DNA of 64,000 bases from Chryseobacterium sp. JUb7 (GTDB lineage: Bacteria; Bacteroidota; Bacteroidia; Flavobacteriales; Weeksellaceae), in contig NZ_JANUFF010000014.1 of the NCBI RefSeq assembly GCF_024806495.1, positions 1 through 64,000 on the forward strand. Reading direction: 5' to 3'. Both the position numbers and the translations under genes were made by a program. Positions 51,559 through 61,000 of the stretch are shown here, piece by piece (the first letter of the stretch is position 1; each line of letters begins with the position of its first letter). Below the pieces are notes generated by a model that saw only the letters and a program-made list of their open reading frames with translations, was not told the origin of the DNA and ran no database searches.

Positions 51559-52673
51559 TGAAATATATACTTGTAGGATTAATTTGTGGATTTTTTTTAA
51601 TGAACTGCCAAAATAAAGAAGGAACCGCTACTAAAGAAAATTCAGTAAACGACACAATAGGTTATTTAAATATTCTGATTGACAAGAATATAAACTTAAT
51701 GATTGGAAAATTTAATTCACAAAATGAGAATATAAATCAAGATTTTAAAATAAATAAGATAGATGATACTATATATATTTCTAAAGAATTTTTAGAGTCT
51801 GAAAATATAGATGGAAAAAAACTAAACTTTAAAAGCAATCATAAATTTGAGATAACTGCTCAATATAATGTTGGATATAGTTTTTCAGGCGACGAAAAGA
51901 AAATGATTTTTTTACCTATAAATCATCAAATAATTCGGAAAATAAGTTCTAATTTAATCATTCCGAGTATAGATAATATATTTAAAGATATTGAATTTAA
52001 AAAATTTGAAAAATCAAATACAAAAAAAATAAAAGAACAGTCTTATGAAACCTTTATAAAATATTACGAAAATATACCTGAAACTGAATTGAAGTCTTGC
52101 TGTATTACGGATTTTGAAAACTATCAAAAGGTTAAAAAAATAAATCCCAGAAAAATTGTTGATTTAGAACTTAATAACGATTTATTGATTAATCCTGATT
52201 ATAAATCATTAATTATAAATATAAAAGACCTTACTATAGGTAAAAAGTATATCATTAAATTCTCAAAACAAGATATTGAAGAAGAAAATAATATTAAAAA
52301 AGTTTCAATTGACACAGACAAACTTTCAAATTGGGATGGTATTTATTGGTTATATCCATATGAAATAGGAAGTGATAAAATTGGTAATTATTATATTAAT
52401 ATTTCAGAAAATAATAATGATTTCGGATTTAGTGGTGATGATACTTTTAGCTATAAAATAAATACTAAAATTGAAGATAATAAATTATATATTTTTGATA
52501 AAGATAGCCCGTTATTAAAGCCTTTAGCAATTATTTATAAAAATAAAGACAATAAATTTTATCTTAAGAGCAGCTTAATAAAAATAGAAAGATCTGATCT
52601 AAAAGAAACAGAATATGGCTACCCTATAAAATGGGCAAAGTCAAGTGACGATGTTCCAAATTTACCTGAATAG
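51558..52673 (+). CDS. Lipoprotein, candidate immunity protein (371 aa)
   Basis: Lipoprotein signal with lipobox Leu-Met-Asn-Cys17. The rest is a soluble, Lys/Asn/Ile-rich protein of no family I recognise. The gene is strikingly AT-rich: in 51961-52020 I count 9 G/C of 60. It is coupled to the effector gene by a TAATG overlap. A periplasm-facing lipoprotein next to a peptidoglycan hydrolase is the classical immunity arrangement, but this is inference. Confidence 0.65.
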   Translation: MKYILVGLICGFFLMNCQNKEGTATKENSVNDTIGYLNILIDKNINLMIGKFNSQNENINQDFKINKIDDTIYISKEFLESENIDGKKLNFKSNHKFEITAQYNVGYSFSGDEKKMIFLPINHQIIRKISSNLIIPSIDNIFKDIEFKKFEKSNTKKIKEQSYETFIKYYENIPETELKSCCITDFENYQKVKKINPRKIVDLELNNDLLINPDYKSLIINIKDLTIGKKYIIKFSKQDIEEENNIKKVSIDTDKLSNWDGIYWLYPYEIGSDKIGNYYINISENNNDFGFSGDDTFSYKINTKIEDNKLYIFDKDSPLLKPLAIIYKNKDNKFYLKSSLIKIERSDLKETEYGYPIKWAKSSDDVPNLPE

Positions 52674-52727
52674 AAATAGAGCTGAATAAAAACACTTATT
52701 ATTTAAAATAAATTATCTAAAAATATA

Positions 52728-52811
52728 ATGAATAAAGTTTTAGTAACCTCTCTTATATTATTTATGACAAGTTGTAAAAAGAAAATTTCCACTACTCAGA
52801 AATATAGTTAG
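52728..52811 (+). pseudogene. Lipoprotein signal remnant (27 codons)
   Basis: Met-Asn-Lys-Val-Leu-Val-Thr-Ser-Leu-Ile-Leu-Phe-Met-Thr-Ser-Cys: a perfect lipoprotein signal with lipobox Cys16, then a stop after 11 more codons. It looks like the 5' remnant of a deleted lipoprotein gene in the same array; a genuine tiny lipoprotein is less likely. Confidence 0.5.
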
Positions 52812-52818
52812 AGCCAAA

Positions 52819-53588
52819 ATGAAATATCTATTTTTTATCCTTTTACCTATATTATCCTGCAAGAAAGACAACCAAAAATTTCAACAGGAATTTAAAAATG
52901 ATATAGTTTCGAATGAAGATTCTTTGAGAAAGATAAAAGATACAACACTTTTTATAAATTCTTCTGAGGGTGAAGAAGTCATATTTTTAATTAATACAAA
53001 AATAATGACTCGATAATTAACAGTGAAGTTTTCGGAGAAACTGGAAAATCACAATATCATTTTGTTTTTAATAAAAACTTTAAAGAAGGAACTTGCAATA
53101 CTTATAGATATGAAGAGCCTATTTACATGAATGTAAATCCAAAAATAATTTCAAAAAAAAATGAAAATTTGACCACATCAAAAGAATCTTATAACAGGCT
53201 CAATAATATTTATCAAAGTTATAAAAATATACTTTTCAATAAAAAGCTCGACAGAGTTCAAAATACCGATATGAAATCTTGGTACGGAAATTACGAAGGT
53301 CACTTTTTGAGAATGGAAGGAGAATCCGCAGATCCCAGAGGTTGGGCAAGTATTCAGTTAAATATGAATAAAGATTCTATTATTTTTCATATTTCCAGTT
53401 ATGTAGAGGAAAAAACATTCAGATTGAAAGTGGATAAATTTGATACAAAGAGCATAGAATTTTCTATGGAACCCAATGAGAATATAAAGATCATAAAAAC
53501 TAATTCAGAATCGTATATTATAAAAAGTCCATATATTAACGATCGAAATGCAGAAAAAAACGAAGTAAAGTTGGCCAAAGCAAAATAA
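52819..53588 (+). pseudogene. Frameshifted lipoprotein gene
   Basis: It starts Met-Lys-Tyr-Leu-Phe with lipobox Leu-Ser-Cys14 and reads open to a stop at 53016. A second frame, open from 52995 to 53588, continues without homologous interruption (Asn-Asn-Asp-Ser-Ile-Ile-Asn-Ser-Glu...). The frames join exactly if one A is added in the run of five A at 52998-53002. The full protein would be about 256 residues with a C-terminal Trp-Tyr-Gly-Asn-Tyr-Glu-Gly-His region. Either a true frameshift, phase variation, or a sequencing error. Confidence 0.7.
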
Positions 53589-53629
53589 ACCCTGCTTTTT
53601 TCATAACTTTACTTGAAATTTCACAGCTT

Positions 53630-55936
53630 TTGGCAAATCTTTATAAAAAAGACGCTCCATTTCAGGTTTACATATCATTCAAAAAATATTTGGATGTGTT
53701 GGAACATATCCGATATAACGACAGATTAGAATATCGGGTCAATTATGCTGAATCTTTAATCGAGAAAACAAAGAATTTTCAGGAACTGAGAAATGGTTTT
53801 CAGGATTTGTCATTACTGGATAAATATGAAGATCTCATCAAACTTCTTCTGGCCGACCTCTTCCCTACCGGATTGACGAATAATGAAATAAAGGCAGCAA
53901 GTATTCCGCTATCCAATATTACTTTTAATTATACCGAGAGGTTTAAAAATATTCTTAAAGATGCCGGAAAAGATTTTGAAATAGAGCTTAGAAATATCAA
54001 TGATGATGAGTTTTATGTTTTCTGTTGCTGTCTTATTTTACAGGTTTATTTTAAAAGAGATGTAAGAAGTTTTATCCCTTTTTACTATGATATCCCTAAT
54101 AAACAGGGAATCATGAAACATTATAAAATTACAGTAAATTCGGATTTCAGCGATATTTACCCTACCGAAGATGCAAAAATACCAGAAGAAGCAGTCATTG
54201 ATATGCTGCTTGAAAATCTGGATGACACCAAACTTTGGAAGAAATATTTCCCATCCAAATCCTGGATTCTGAGCGGGTTTACGATTATCTCGTTAGTTGA
54301 TTGTACTTCAGAAGTTGCTTTATCGGATCTGAAATCAAGTATGATAAAGATTGATCCGGAAAATCTGATTCCTGATGAAAATTTAAAAGAAATTTTTAAA
54401 TCTTATTTTGATGTTCCCGAACTGAATTTTGGATTAATGCTTTTCAACAATAAAGAGAAAAGATTAGAAAAAGTTCCGATCTATGAAAATGTATTCACCA
54501 ATCATATTCTGGATTTCTGGATCAATACCTTTGATGAAAATATTCGCAAAACAACGTTTGAAAATTTTAATTATAATTCAAAACCTATTGTTGTTTCAAA
54601 TGTTGACAAACTTGATGGGCACATTAAAAGTTTACCATCTTTCAATATTTTAAAGGAGAACAATATCAATAGTTTCATGGTAATTCCTATCATGAAAGAA
54701 AACGAGTTGCTGGCCATCATGGAATTTACTTCCCCGGTAGCCAATAGTTTTAATGGTTTAAAACTTAAAAAACTGGAGTTCTTTGCTGATATGATTCTCT
54801 TCTCTCTGAGCAGATTCAGCTTTGAAAGAAATAATCAGATTGAAGCCATTATCCAGCGAGAATATACAACAATTCACAACAGCGTCATCTGGAAGTTCAG
54901 AAACGAAGCCGAAAAATACTTCAATGCTTTTCTTGCCAGAAAAATATATACTTTAAAACAGATTTCATTTAGAAATTTAACCCCATTATTCGGCTTTTCC
55001 GATATCCGTTCTTCTTCCGAAAAGCGTTTTAATTTAATGCTTGAAGATCTCAATCAACAGATCGACTGCCTTCACAGTATTTTTTCTTTGCTTAATTCGG
55101 ATTCAGAAAAATATGCACTGGCCCTTGATATCTTCGAAAATGAATTAAATAATGAGATAAAAGCCGATACCGAGCAACGGTTACAGCGGTTGTTAAGGGA
55201 TGAAGTTCACCCCTATCTACAGGGTGTTTTAGAAACGAAATCTACCCCCGATATAAAAGAAAAAATTAAAGATTACTTCTTACAGGTTTTCAGTCAGAAT
55301 GATCTTTTCTATGCCAACAGAAAAAGTCTGGACGATTCTATCACGCTTCTTAACAGAAAACTGGCCGATATGCTGGATGAAAGCCAGATAAAGGCACAGC
55401 AGATTTTTCCGCATTACTATGAAAGATTTAAATCTGATGGTGTAGAACATAATTTATATATTGGACCGAATATTGCGCCTGATCTTCATTATCATTCAAA
55501 AGTCGTTCATAAGTTAAGGTACTGGCAACTGAAAACGGTCTGTTATATGGAACTGGAATTTCAGAGTTTCAAAAAAGACCTTCCGATTTCCATGGATATC
55601 GCTTCGTTAATTTTTGTTTATAACGAAAAAATAGACATCCGTTTCCGCATGGATGAAAAGCGTTTTGATATCGACGGAGCTTATAATTCTTATTATGAAA
55701 TCATCAAAAAACGTCTGGACAAAGCGCATGTGAAAGATTCTACAGAAAGAATAACCTGCCCCGGAAAAATCACCATCGTCTATTTCGGAATGGAAAACCA
55801 ACGAGAATATCTGGAATATGTAAACAAACTCCAGAATAAAGGTCTCCTTCAACATGATGTTGAATTCTTAAGAGTAGAAGATTTACAGGGAATTACAGGT
55901 TTACTGGCGTTACGGGTTTCGCTGGTAAAAAATTAA
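53630..55936 (+). CDS. GAF-domain protein (768 aa)
   Basis: Large cytoplasmic protein starting at TTG 53630 (Ala-Asn-Leu-Tyr-Lys-Lys-Asp follows). A central region (roughly residues 250-400) ends with a GAF-like Phe-Met-Val-Ile-Pro-Ile-Met-Lys-Glu-Asn-Glu-Leu-Leu-Ala-Ile-Met-Glu-Phe. A long helical stretch and a mixed C-terminal region follow. No histidine-kinase, GGDEF or HTH output is visible. The gene ends in a 4-base convergent overlap with the bestrophin gene. Role unknown. Confidence 0.78.
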   Translation: MANLYKKDAPFQVYISFKKYLDVLEHIRYNDRLEYRVNYAESLIEKTKNFQELRNGFQDLSLLDKYEDLIKLLLADLFPTGLTNNEIKAASIPLSNITFNYTERFKNILKDAGKDFEIELRNINDDEFYVFCCCLILQVYFKRDVRSFIPFYYDIPNKQGIMKHYKITVNSDFSDIYPTEDAKIPEEAVIDMLLENLDDTKLWKKYFPSKSWILSGFTIISLVDCTSEVALSDLKSSMIKIDPENLIPDENLKEIFKSYFDVPELNFGLMLFNNKEKRLEKVPIYENVFTNHILDFWINTFDENIRKTTFENFNYNSKPIVVSNVDKLDGHIKSLPSFNILKENNINSFMVIPIMKENELLAIMEFTSPVANSFNGLKLKKLEFFADMILFSLSRFSFERNNQIEAIIQREYTTIHNSVIWKFRNEAEKYFNAFLARKIYTLKQISFRNLTPLFGFSDIRSSSEKRFNLMLEDLNQQIDCLHSIFSLLNSDSEKYALALDIFENELNNEIKADTEQRLQRLLRDEVHPYLQGVLETKSTPDIKEKIKDYFLQVFSQNDLFYANRKSLDDSITLLNRKLADMLDESQIKAQQIFPHYYERFKSDGVEHNLYIGPNIAPDLHYHSKVVHKLRYWQLKTVCYMELEFQSFKKDLPISMDIASLIFVYNEKIDIRFRMDEKRFDIDGAYNSYYEIIKKRLDKAHVKDSTERITCPGKITIVYFGMENQREYLEYVNKLQNKGLLQHDVEFLRVEDLQGITGLLALRVSLVKN

Positions 55937-56847
55937 TTTAGAAAATAAGAATCCGGTTTTTTAAAAGCATCTTGTGGAATTTCTGCCTGTTCAAAAATAG
56001 AATATTCAATCGTTCTGCAAATACTGTTAAGGGCCAGATCATTTTCTTCCTCACCGAAAGGTTCTCCAATCTCCTGAATAATAGCATCCAAAGCAATAAA
56101 AGTATAGCTTATCAACAAAACGATCAATGGCATCATCCAGCCCAGACTGTCAACCAACCCAAACGGCAGCCAAAAACAATACAAATAAACCGTACGGTGC
56201 AGTAACACACTGTAAGCAAAAGGTAACGGAGTATTGTAAATTCTCTCACATCCTCCTGAAATATTAGAAAACTGATTCAACTGATGATCCAGCTGGGTCA
56301 GAACGATCGTATCAATGTTTCCTTTTTTATGCTGCTCTTGGATCCAGTCAGCAATAAATCCTAAAATAATACTTGGAATAAATTTTTTATTTTCCACCTT
56401 TTTAAGCTGTTCCGGAGATAACAAATGTGAAAGCCGTTCAGTCCCCGATTTATCTCTTAACTGATCATTCAGAGACCAGCAGAATGCGGAAATCATTTTA
56501 ACTACTTTCTGCTTTTCTTCCTTGAAAGGACCATCTACAAGTGAAAAAATCTGACGCGTCAATGATCTGGTTTCAATCACCAATAATCCCCAAAGCTTTC
56601 TCCCTTCCCAATACCGGTCGTAGCTCGCAGAATTACAGAATCCCATGAAAATAGCCAATGCCAAACCTATTAATGTGAAAATAGTAGGATTAAGATGAAC
56701 CTTATAATCAAAAACTTTTCCTTTAAAAAAATAAATAGCCAAAGAAAACAGCGTAATAGCTACCAGCTGAACAATAATTTTTTTCAGCACAGAACCTCTC
56801 CATATAAAAAGCATTCTTAGCCAGTTCGCACGCTGTCTTACAATCAT
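55933..56847 (-). CDS. Bestrophin-family channel (304 aa)
   Basis: Inner-membrane protein of the bestrophin/UPF0187 (YneE) family. It opens with Arg-Met-Leu-Phe-Ile-Trp-Arg-Gly-Ser-Val, has an N-terminal helix pair, and carries Asn-Ser-Ala-Ser-Tyr-Asp-Arg-Tyr-Trp-Glu-Gly-Arg-Lys-Leu-Trp-Gly, the family signature. The C-terminal Ile-Gln-Glu-Ile-Gly-Glu-Pro-Phe-Gly-Glu-Glu-Asn-Asp-Leu is also typical. Bacterial homologues conduct cations or anions. It is 15 bases downstream of the HD/Pycsar-like gene and almost certainly co-transcribed with it. Confidence 0.92.
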   Translation of the reverse strand: MIVRQRANWLRMLFIWRGSVLKKIIVQLVAITLFSLAIYFFKGKVFDYKVHLNPTIFTLIGLALAIFMGFCNSASYDRYWEGRKLWGLLVIETRSLTRQIFSLVDGPFKEEKQKVVKMISAFCWSLNDQLRDKSGTERLSHLLSPEQLKKVENKKFIPSIILGFIADWIQEQHKKGNIDTIVLTQLDHQLNQFSNISGGCERIYNTPLPFAYSVLLHRTVYLYCFWLPFGLVDSLGWMMPLIVLLISYTFIALDAIIQEIGEPFGEEENDLALNSICRTIEYSIFEQAEIPQDAFKKPDSYFLN

Positions 56848-56862
56848 TTCAGTCTATTTTAT

Positions 56863-58035
56863 TTAAAGAGAAAGAAAAGCATATCCAAAAGATAGAACAG
56901 AAATGATAATTCCGGCCATAAAGATCTTATAAGTTATCGAAAGCAGTTTATATTTTCGATCCAGAACTTTTCCCAGATAGTATAAATCTTTCACCATAGA
57001 ATCATAAATATAGTCTCTGTCCTTGATTAAATCTTTCATTGCGTTATGATAATCATCAAAAAGCATACTGTTGAAATTACCAAAAAACAACAGATTTACT
57101 TTTCTGTCTGCTACATCCTGAAGTGTAAATCTTGCTTTAGTAACATTAGGCTTTGTAGATAAAATCGCAAAAATGATCGTTAAAACACTTGATAACAATA
57201 ACACAAAACTTGGAATAACAAGGTGAGAATTTTTCGGAGCATCCAGCTTCGGAACTAATACAGACAGACAGACAGAAATAATAATAGCATTTACAGAAAG
57301 TAGAATATTGGCTTTGCTGTCTGCAATATCACTTAATCTCGTATGATTATTCAAAGTTACTCTGAACAGAGTATCGACACTTCTATCTGATTTTGGTTCT
57401 TTCTCTTTGTCTTTTTTATTTTCAGAGCCTTCTTTTTTACCGTCTTCTTTTTCTAGTTTCTTTTCAATCTTCTTAATATTTTTCTCTTTCAAAGGACCCC
57501 AGTTTTGTATTGCATAATCGGTATAGAATTTATGCTTATTCTTCAGCATTTCCAGATTTCCGGCATTCCATTCATCATTAGAAAAACATCTTACATTGGT
57601 AAGTTCCCATTCTTTTCTCAAAGCATCAGAAATATCATTGTAATCATGGCTTGCAAAATGGCTGCAATCCGAGTCTTTCACTATTTTCTCCAGTAAATTC
57701 TGAGGCTCATAGGTAATTTTTGTCGCTAAAATCAACTGAGCCACATCATCGACATAAGTTTGTGGATAATTTTCTTTGATAAGAAAATCTTTCATGATCT
57801 CTACACCTTTCTCTTCATGATTCTGTGCACATTCAATATAGCCAGTATCATGAAACCATAGCGCCAGTAATACCTTCTCCTGATCCTCTTTAGAAACAGG
57901 TGTATTTTTCATAATCTCCTCAGCCTTGTTGACTGTATAGGTAGTATGAATAAAATTATGATAAAAATATACCGAAGATAACTTATCTTTGAATAAGATT
58001 TCAACATAATCTTTAGCTTTGTGTAAAATGCTCAT
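56863..58035 (-). CDS. HD-domain protein fused to Pycsar-effector-like transmembrane domain (390 aa)
   Basis: The N-terminal HD phosphohydrolase domain has His30, His62-Asp63 (Trp-Phe-His-Asp-Thr-Gly) and Asp121 as metal ligands. A Lys/Glu-rich linker (about 185-215) precedes a C-terminal part matching the PycTM/DUF5706 effector: Ala-Asp-Ser-Lys-Ala-Asn-Ile-Leu-Leu-Ser-Val-Asn-Ala-Ile-Ile-Ile-Ser. Helices lie near 240-260, 272-292 and 372-390. I used the ATG at 58035 and not the GTG one codon earlier. No nucleotide cyclase is nearby, so this is not a complete Pycsar system. It shares a 26-bp divergent gap with the 1238-residue fusion gene. Confidence 0.85.
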   Translation of the reverse strand: MSILHKAKDYVEILFKDKLSSVYFYHNFIHTTYTVNKAEEIMKNTPVSKEDQEKVLLALWFHDTGYIECAQNHEEKGVEIMKDFLIKENYPQTYVDDVAQLILATKITYEPQNLLEKIVKDSDCSHFASHDYNDISDALRKEWELTNVRCFSNDEWNAGNLEMLKNKHKFYTDYAIQNWGPLKEKNIKKIEKKLEKEDGKKEGSENKKDKEKEPKSDRSVDTLFRVTLNNHTRLSDIADSKANILLSVNAIIISVCLSVLVPKLDAPKNSHLVIPSFVLLLSSVLTIIFAILSTKPNVTKARFTLQDVADRKVNLLFFGNFNSMLFDDYHNAMKDLIKDRDYIYDSMVKDLYYLGKVLDRKYKLLSITYKIFMAGIIISVLSFGYAFLSL

Positions 58036-58061
58036 CACCGAAAATTTGTTAATGTAAATTT

Positions 58062-61000
58062 ATGAATTTATCCTTTAAAACTCACCTAAAAAATACTTCT
58101 ATTGTCCTTAGAGTAGCTTTATCTGCCGGAGTGCTTTATTCCTGCGCAACATATAACGTAAAAAAGGGTAAAAACTTATTCGAAGTAAAAAATTCTGACA
58201 TAAAATCGGAAAATGACTTTAAAATTTTCTTAATCGGTGATGCAGGAAATGCAGACGAAGCACAAGCCCAGAAAACTTTAAATTTACTTAAAACAAAGCT
58301 TGATTCTGCCGATGCCAATTCAATGCTGATCTTTTTGGGAGATAATATCTACCCTTCGGGAATGCCTAAAGAAAATGCCAAAGATTATAGTCTGGCAAAA
58401 CAGAAATTAGAAAATCAACTTTCCATCACTAAAAATTTTAAAGGAAAAACACTGGTAATTCCCGGAAATCACGATTGGTATCATGGCTTAGACGGACTAA
58501 AAGCTCAGGAAGATTTTGTCAAAAGCTATCTGAACGACAAAAAAGCATTTCTGCCAAAAAATTTATGTCCTATTGACGATATTAATCTTACCAAAGAAGT
58601 AAAACTGATTGTCATTGATACCGAATGGGCCCTTTTAAATTGGGATCAGCAGCCAGGAATTAATAAAAACTGCAACATTAAAACCCGAGAAGATTTTTTT
58701 GTTGAATTTAAAGACCTGATTACTAAAAATCAGGACAAAAGAATTATTGTTGCCCTCCACCATCCAATTATCAGCAGTGGAACTCATGCCGGCTTTACCT
58801 CGGCAAAGTCTCATCTTTATCCTTTAAAAAGTAAAGTTCCTGTTCCTGGTGTTGCAAGTTTAATCAATGTCTTGAGAAGTTCTTCCGGTGCCAATCCTGA
58901 AGATATCAACAATCAGCATTACGCAGATCTTTCCAGCCGTTTAAAAAGTATTGTTCAGGATAAGGAAAATATTATTTTCGTTTCCGGGCATGATCATAAT
59001 TTACAGTATCATGAAGACCGGAATATCAGACAGATCATCAGCGGTGCTGGTTCAAAAACAGATCCGGCTACGATCGTTGAAAAAACAGATTTTTCATATG
59101 GTGGCAGTGGTTTTGCCATTTTAAACATCAGAAAAGACCAAAGTACAGATGTTGAATATTTTTCCACAAAAGATAATGATTTAAAACAGTTGTCCCATAT
59201 TTCTGTCATTTCGAAACCTGATGTATTTATCAATAATTTTCCTAAAACGCTGCCACAAGAGGTATCATCAACTATTTATCCTAAACAATTAACTGAAAAA
59301 GGAAAATTTTACCGATGGCTTTGGGGTGACCATTACAGAAAATATTACGGGTTGCCGATTGAAGCACCAACTGCTAATCTTGCTGAAATTAACGGAGGAT
59401 TTACTCCTTTCAGAGAAGGTGGGGGAAATCAGTCCAACAGTTTAAGACTGAAAGCGGCAGACGGACAGGAATTTGTTATGAGAGGCGTTAAAAAAAGTGC
59501 CGTTCGGTTTCTGAACAATATGGCTTTCAAGAAAAGTACTTTCGGAAATGAGCTGAATAATACTTTTCCTGAAAAGTTCTTGCTGGATTTTTATACCACC
59601 AATCATCCTTTTACTCCGTTTTCAGTCGGAAATTTAGCGGATAAACTTAATATTTATCATAGCAATCCAAAGTTATATTATGTTCCGAAGCAGTATACGC
59701 TGGGAGAGTATAATCATAACTACGGTGATGAAATGTATATGATCGAAGAGCGCTTTTCTTCTGATCCTATTACACTGGCATCATTGGATAATGCAAAAGA
59801 TATTCTTTCAACAGATGACGTTCTGAAAAACTTCAGCAAAAATTATAAATACTCTGTAGACAAAGAGTCATACATCCGCGCAAGAATTTTTGATATGCTG
59901 ATTGGTGACTGGGACAGGCATTCTGACCAGTGGAAATGGGCAGAATATCAGAATGGAGATAAAATAGTTTATAAACCTATCCCAAAAGACAGAGATCAGG
60001 CATTCAGTAAATATGACGGTGCTGCATTTAAAATTATTATGAATGTTCCGGCTATCCGGCATATGAAAACATTTAAAGATGATATCAAAAATGTAAAATG
60101 GGTAAATATGGAACCTTACCCACTGGATCTTGTCTTTTTAAAAGGATCAACTGAAGAAGATTGGATTGCACAGGCAAAATATATTCAGGATCATTTAACA
60201 GATCATGATATTGACGAAGCCTTCTCCAATATGCCGAAAGAAGTAAAAGATGAAACACTGGCAGACATTCAGCGAAAATTAAAATCTAGAAAAACAAAAC
60301 TGCAGGATTACGCTGCAAGATATTATGATGTTTTACAGGAAAAAGTTCCGCTGGCAGGTACTGTAAATCCTGATAAATTTGTGATTACTAAAACCGGACA
60401 TTCTGTAAATGTAAAACAATATAAACTCGACAAAAAACAGGAAAACCCTGAGTTGGTTTTCGAAAAAACATATGAAGATTCCCAAACGAAAGAACTATGG
60501 ATTTATGGTTTGGAAGATGATGACATTTATGAGGTTTCGGGTGACGGAAGACCGAAAATGAACATCAGATTAATTGGCGGTTATAATCATGACACTTATA
60601 ATGTTGCCAATGGAAGCAAAGTGAGAATTTACGATTTTAAATCTCAGAAAAATACATACAATACCCACGGAGCTACAAAAAATATTTCTGATGACTATGA
60701 TATCAATACTTATAATTATAAACATCCTAAATACAGCTACTTTGCAGGATACCCAAATGCCGATTACAATCCTGATGACGGATTGATTATTGGAGTTCTG
60801 GCCAATTACACAGTGAATAACTTCATCCGTGCTCCCTACACTCAGAAACACAGTCTGAAGGCTAATTTTTATACTGCAACAGCTGGTTTCAATCTTGTGT
60901 ATAAAGGCATATTTAAAAAAGCGATTTCAGGTTGGGATTTTAATATTGATGCATCGTATACAACACCACGTTTTGCGGAAAACTTCTTTGGACTGTCGAA

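Noticed and set aside
56863..58035. A complete Pycsar anti-phage system
   Set aside because: Only the effector-like membrane domain is present; no uridylate or cytidylate cyclase gene lies nearby, and the HD fusion differs from the defence architecture.
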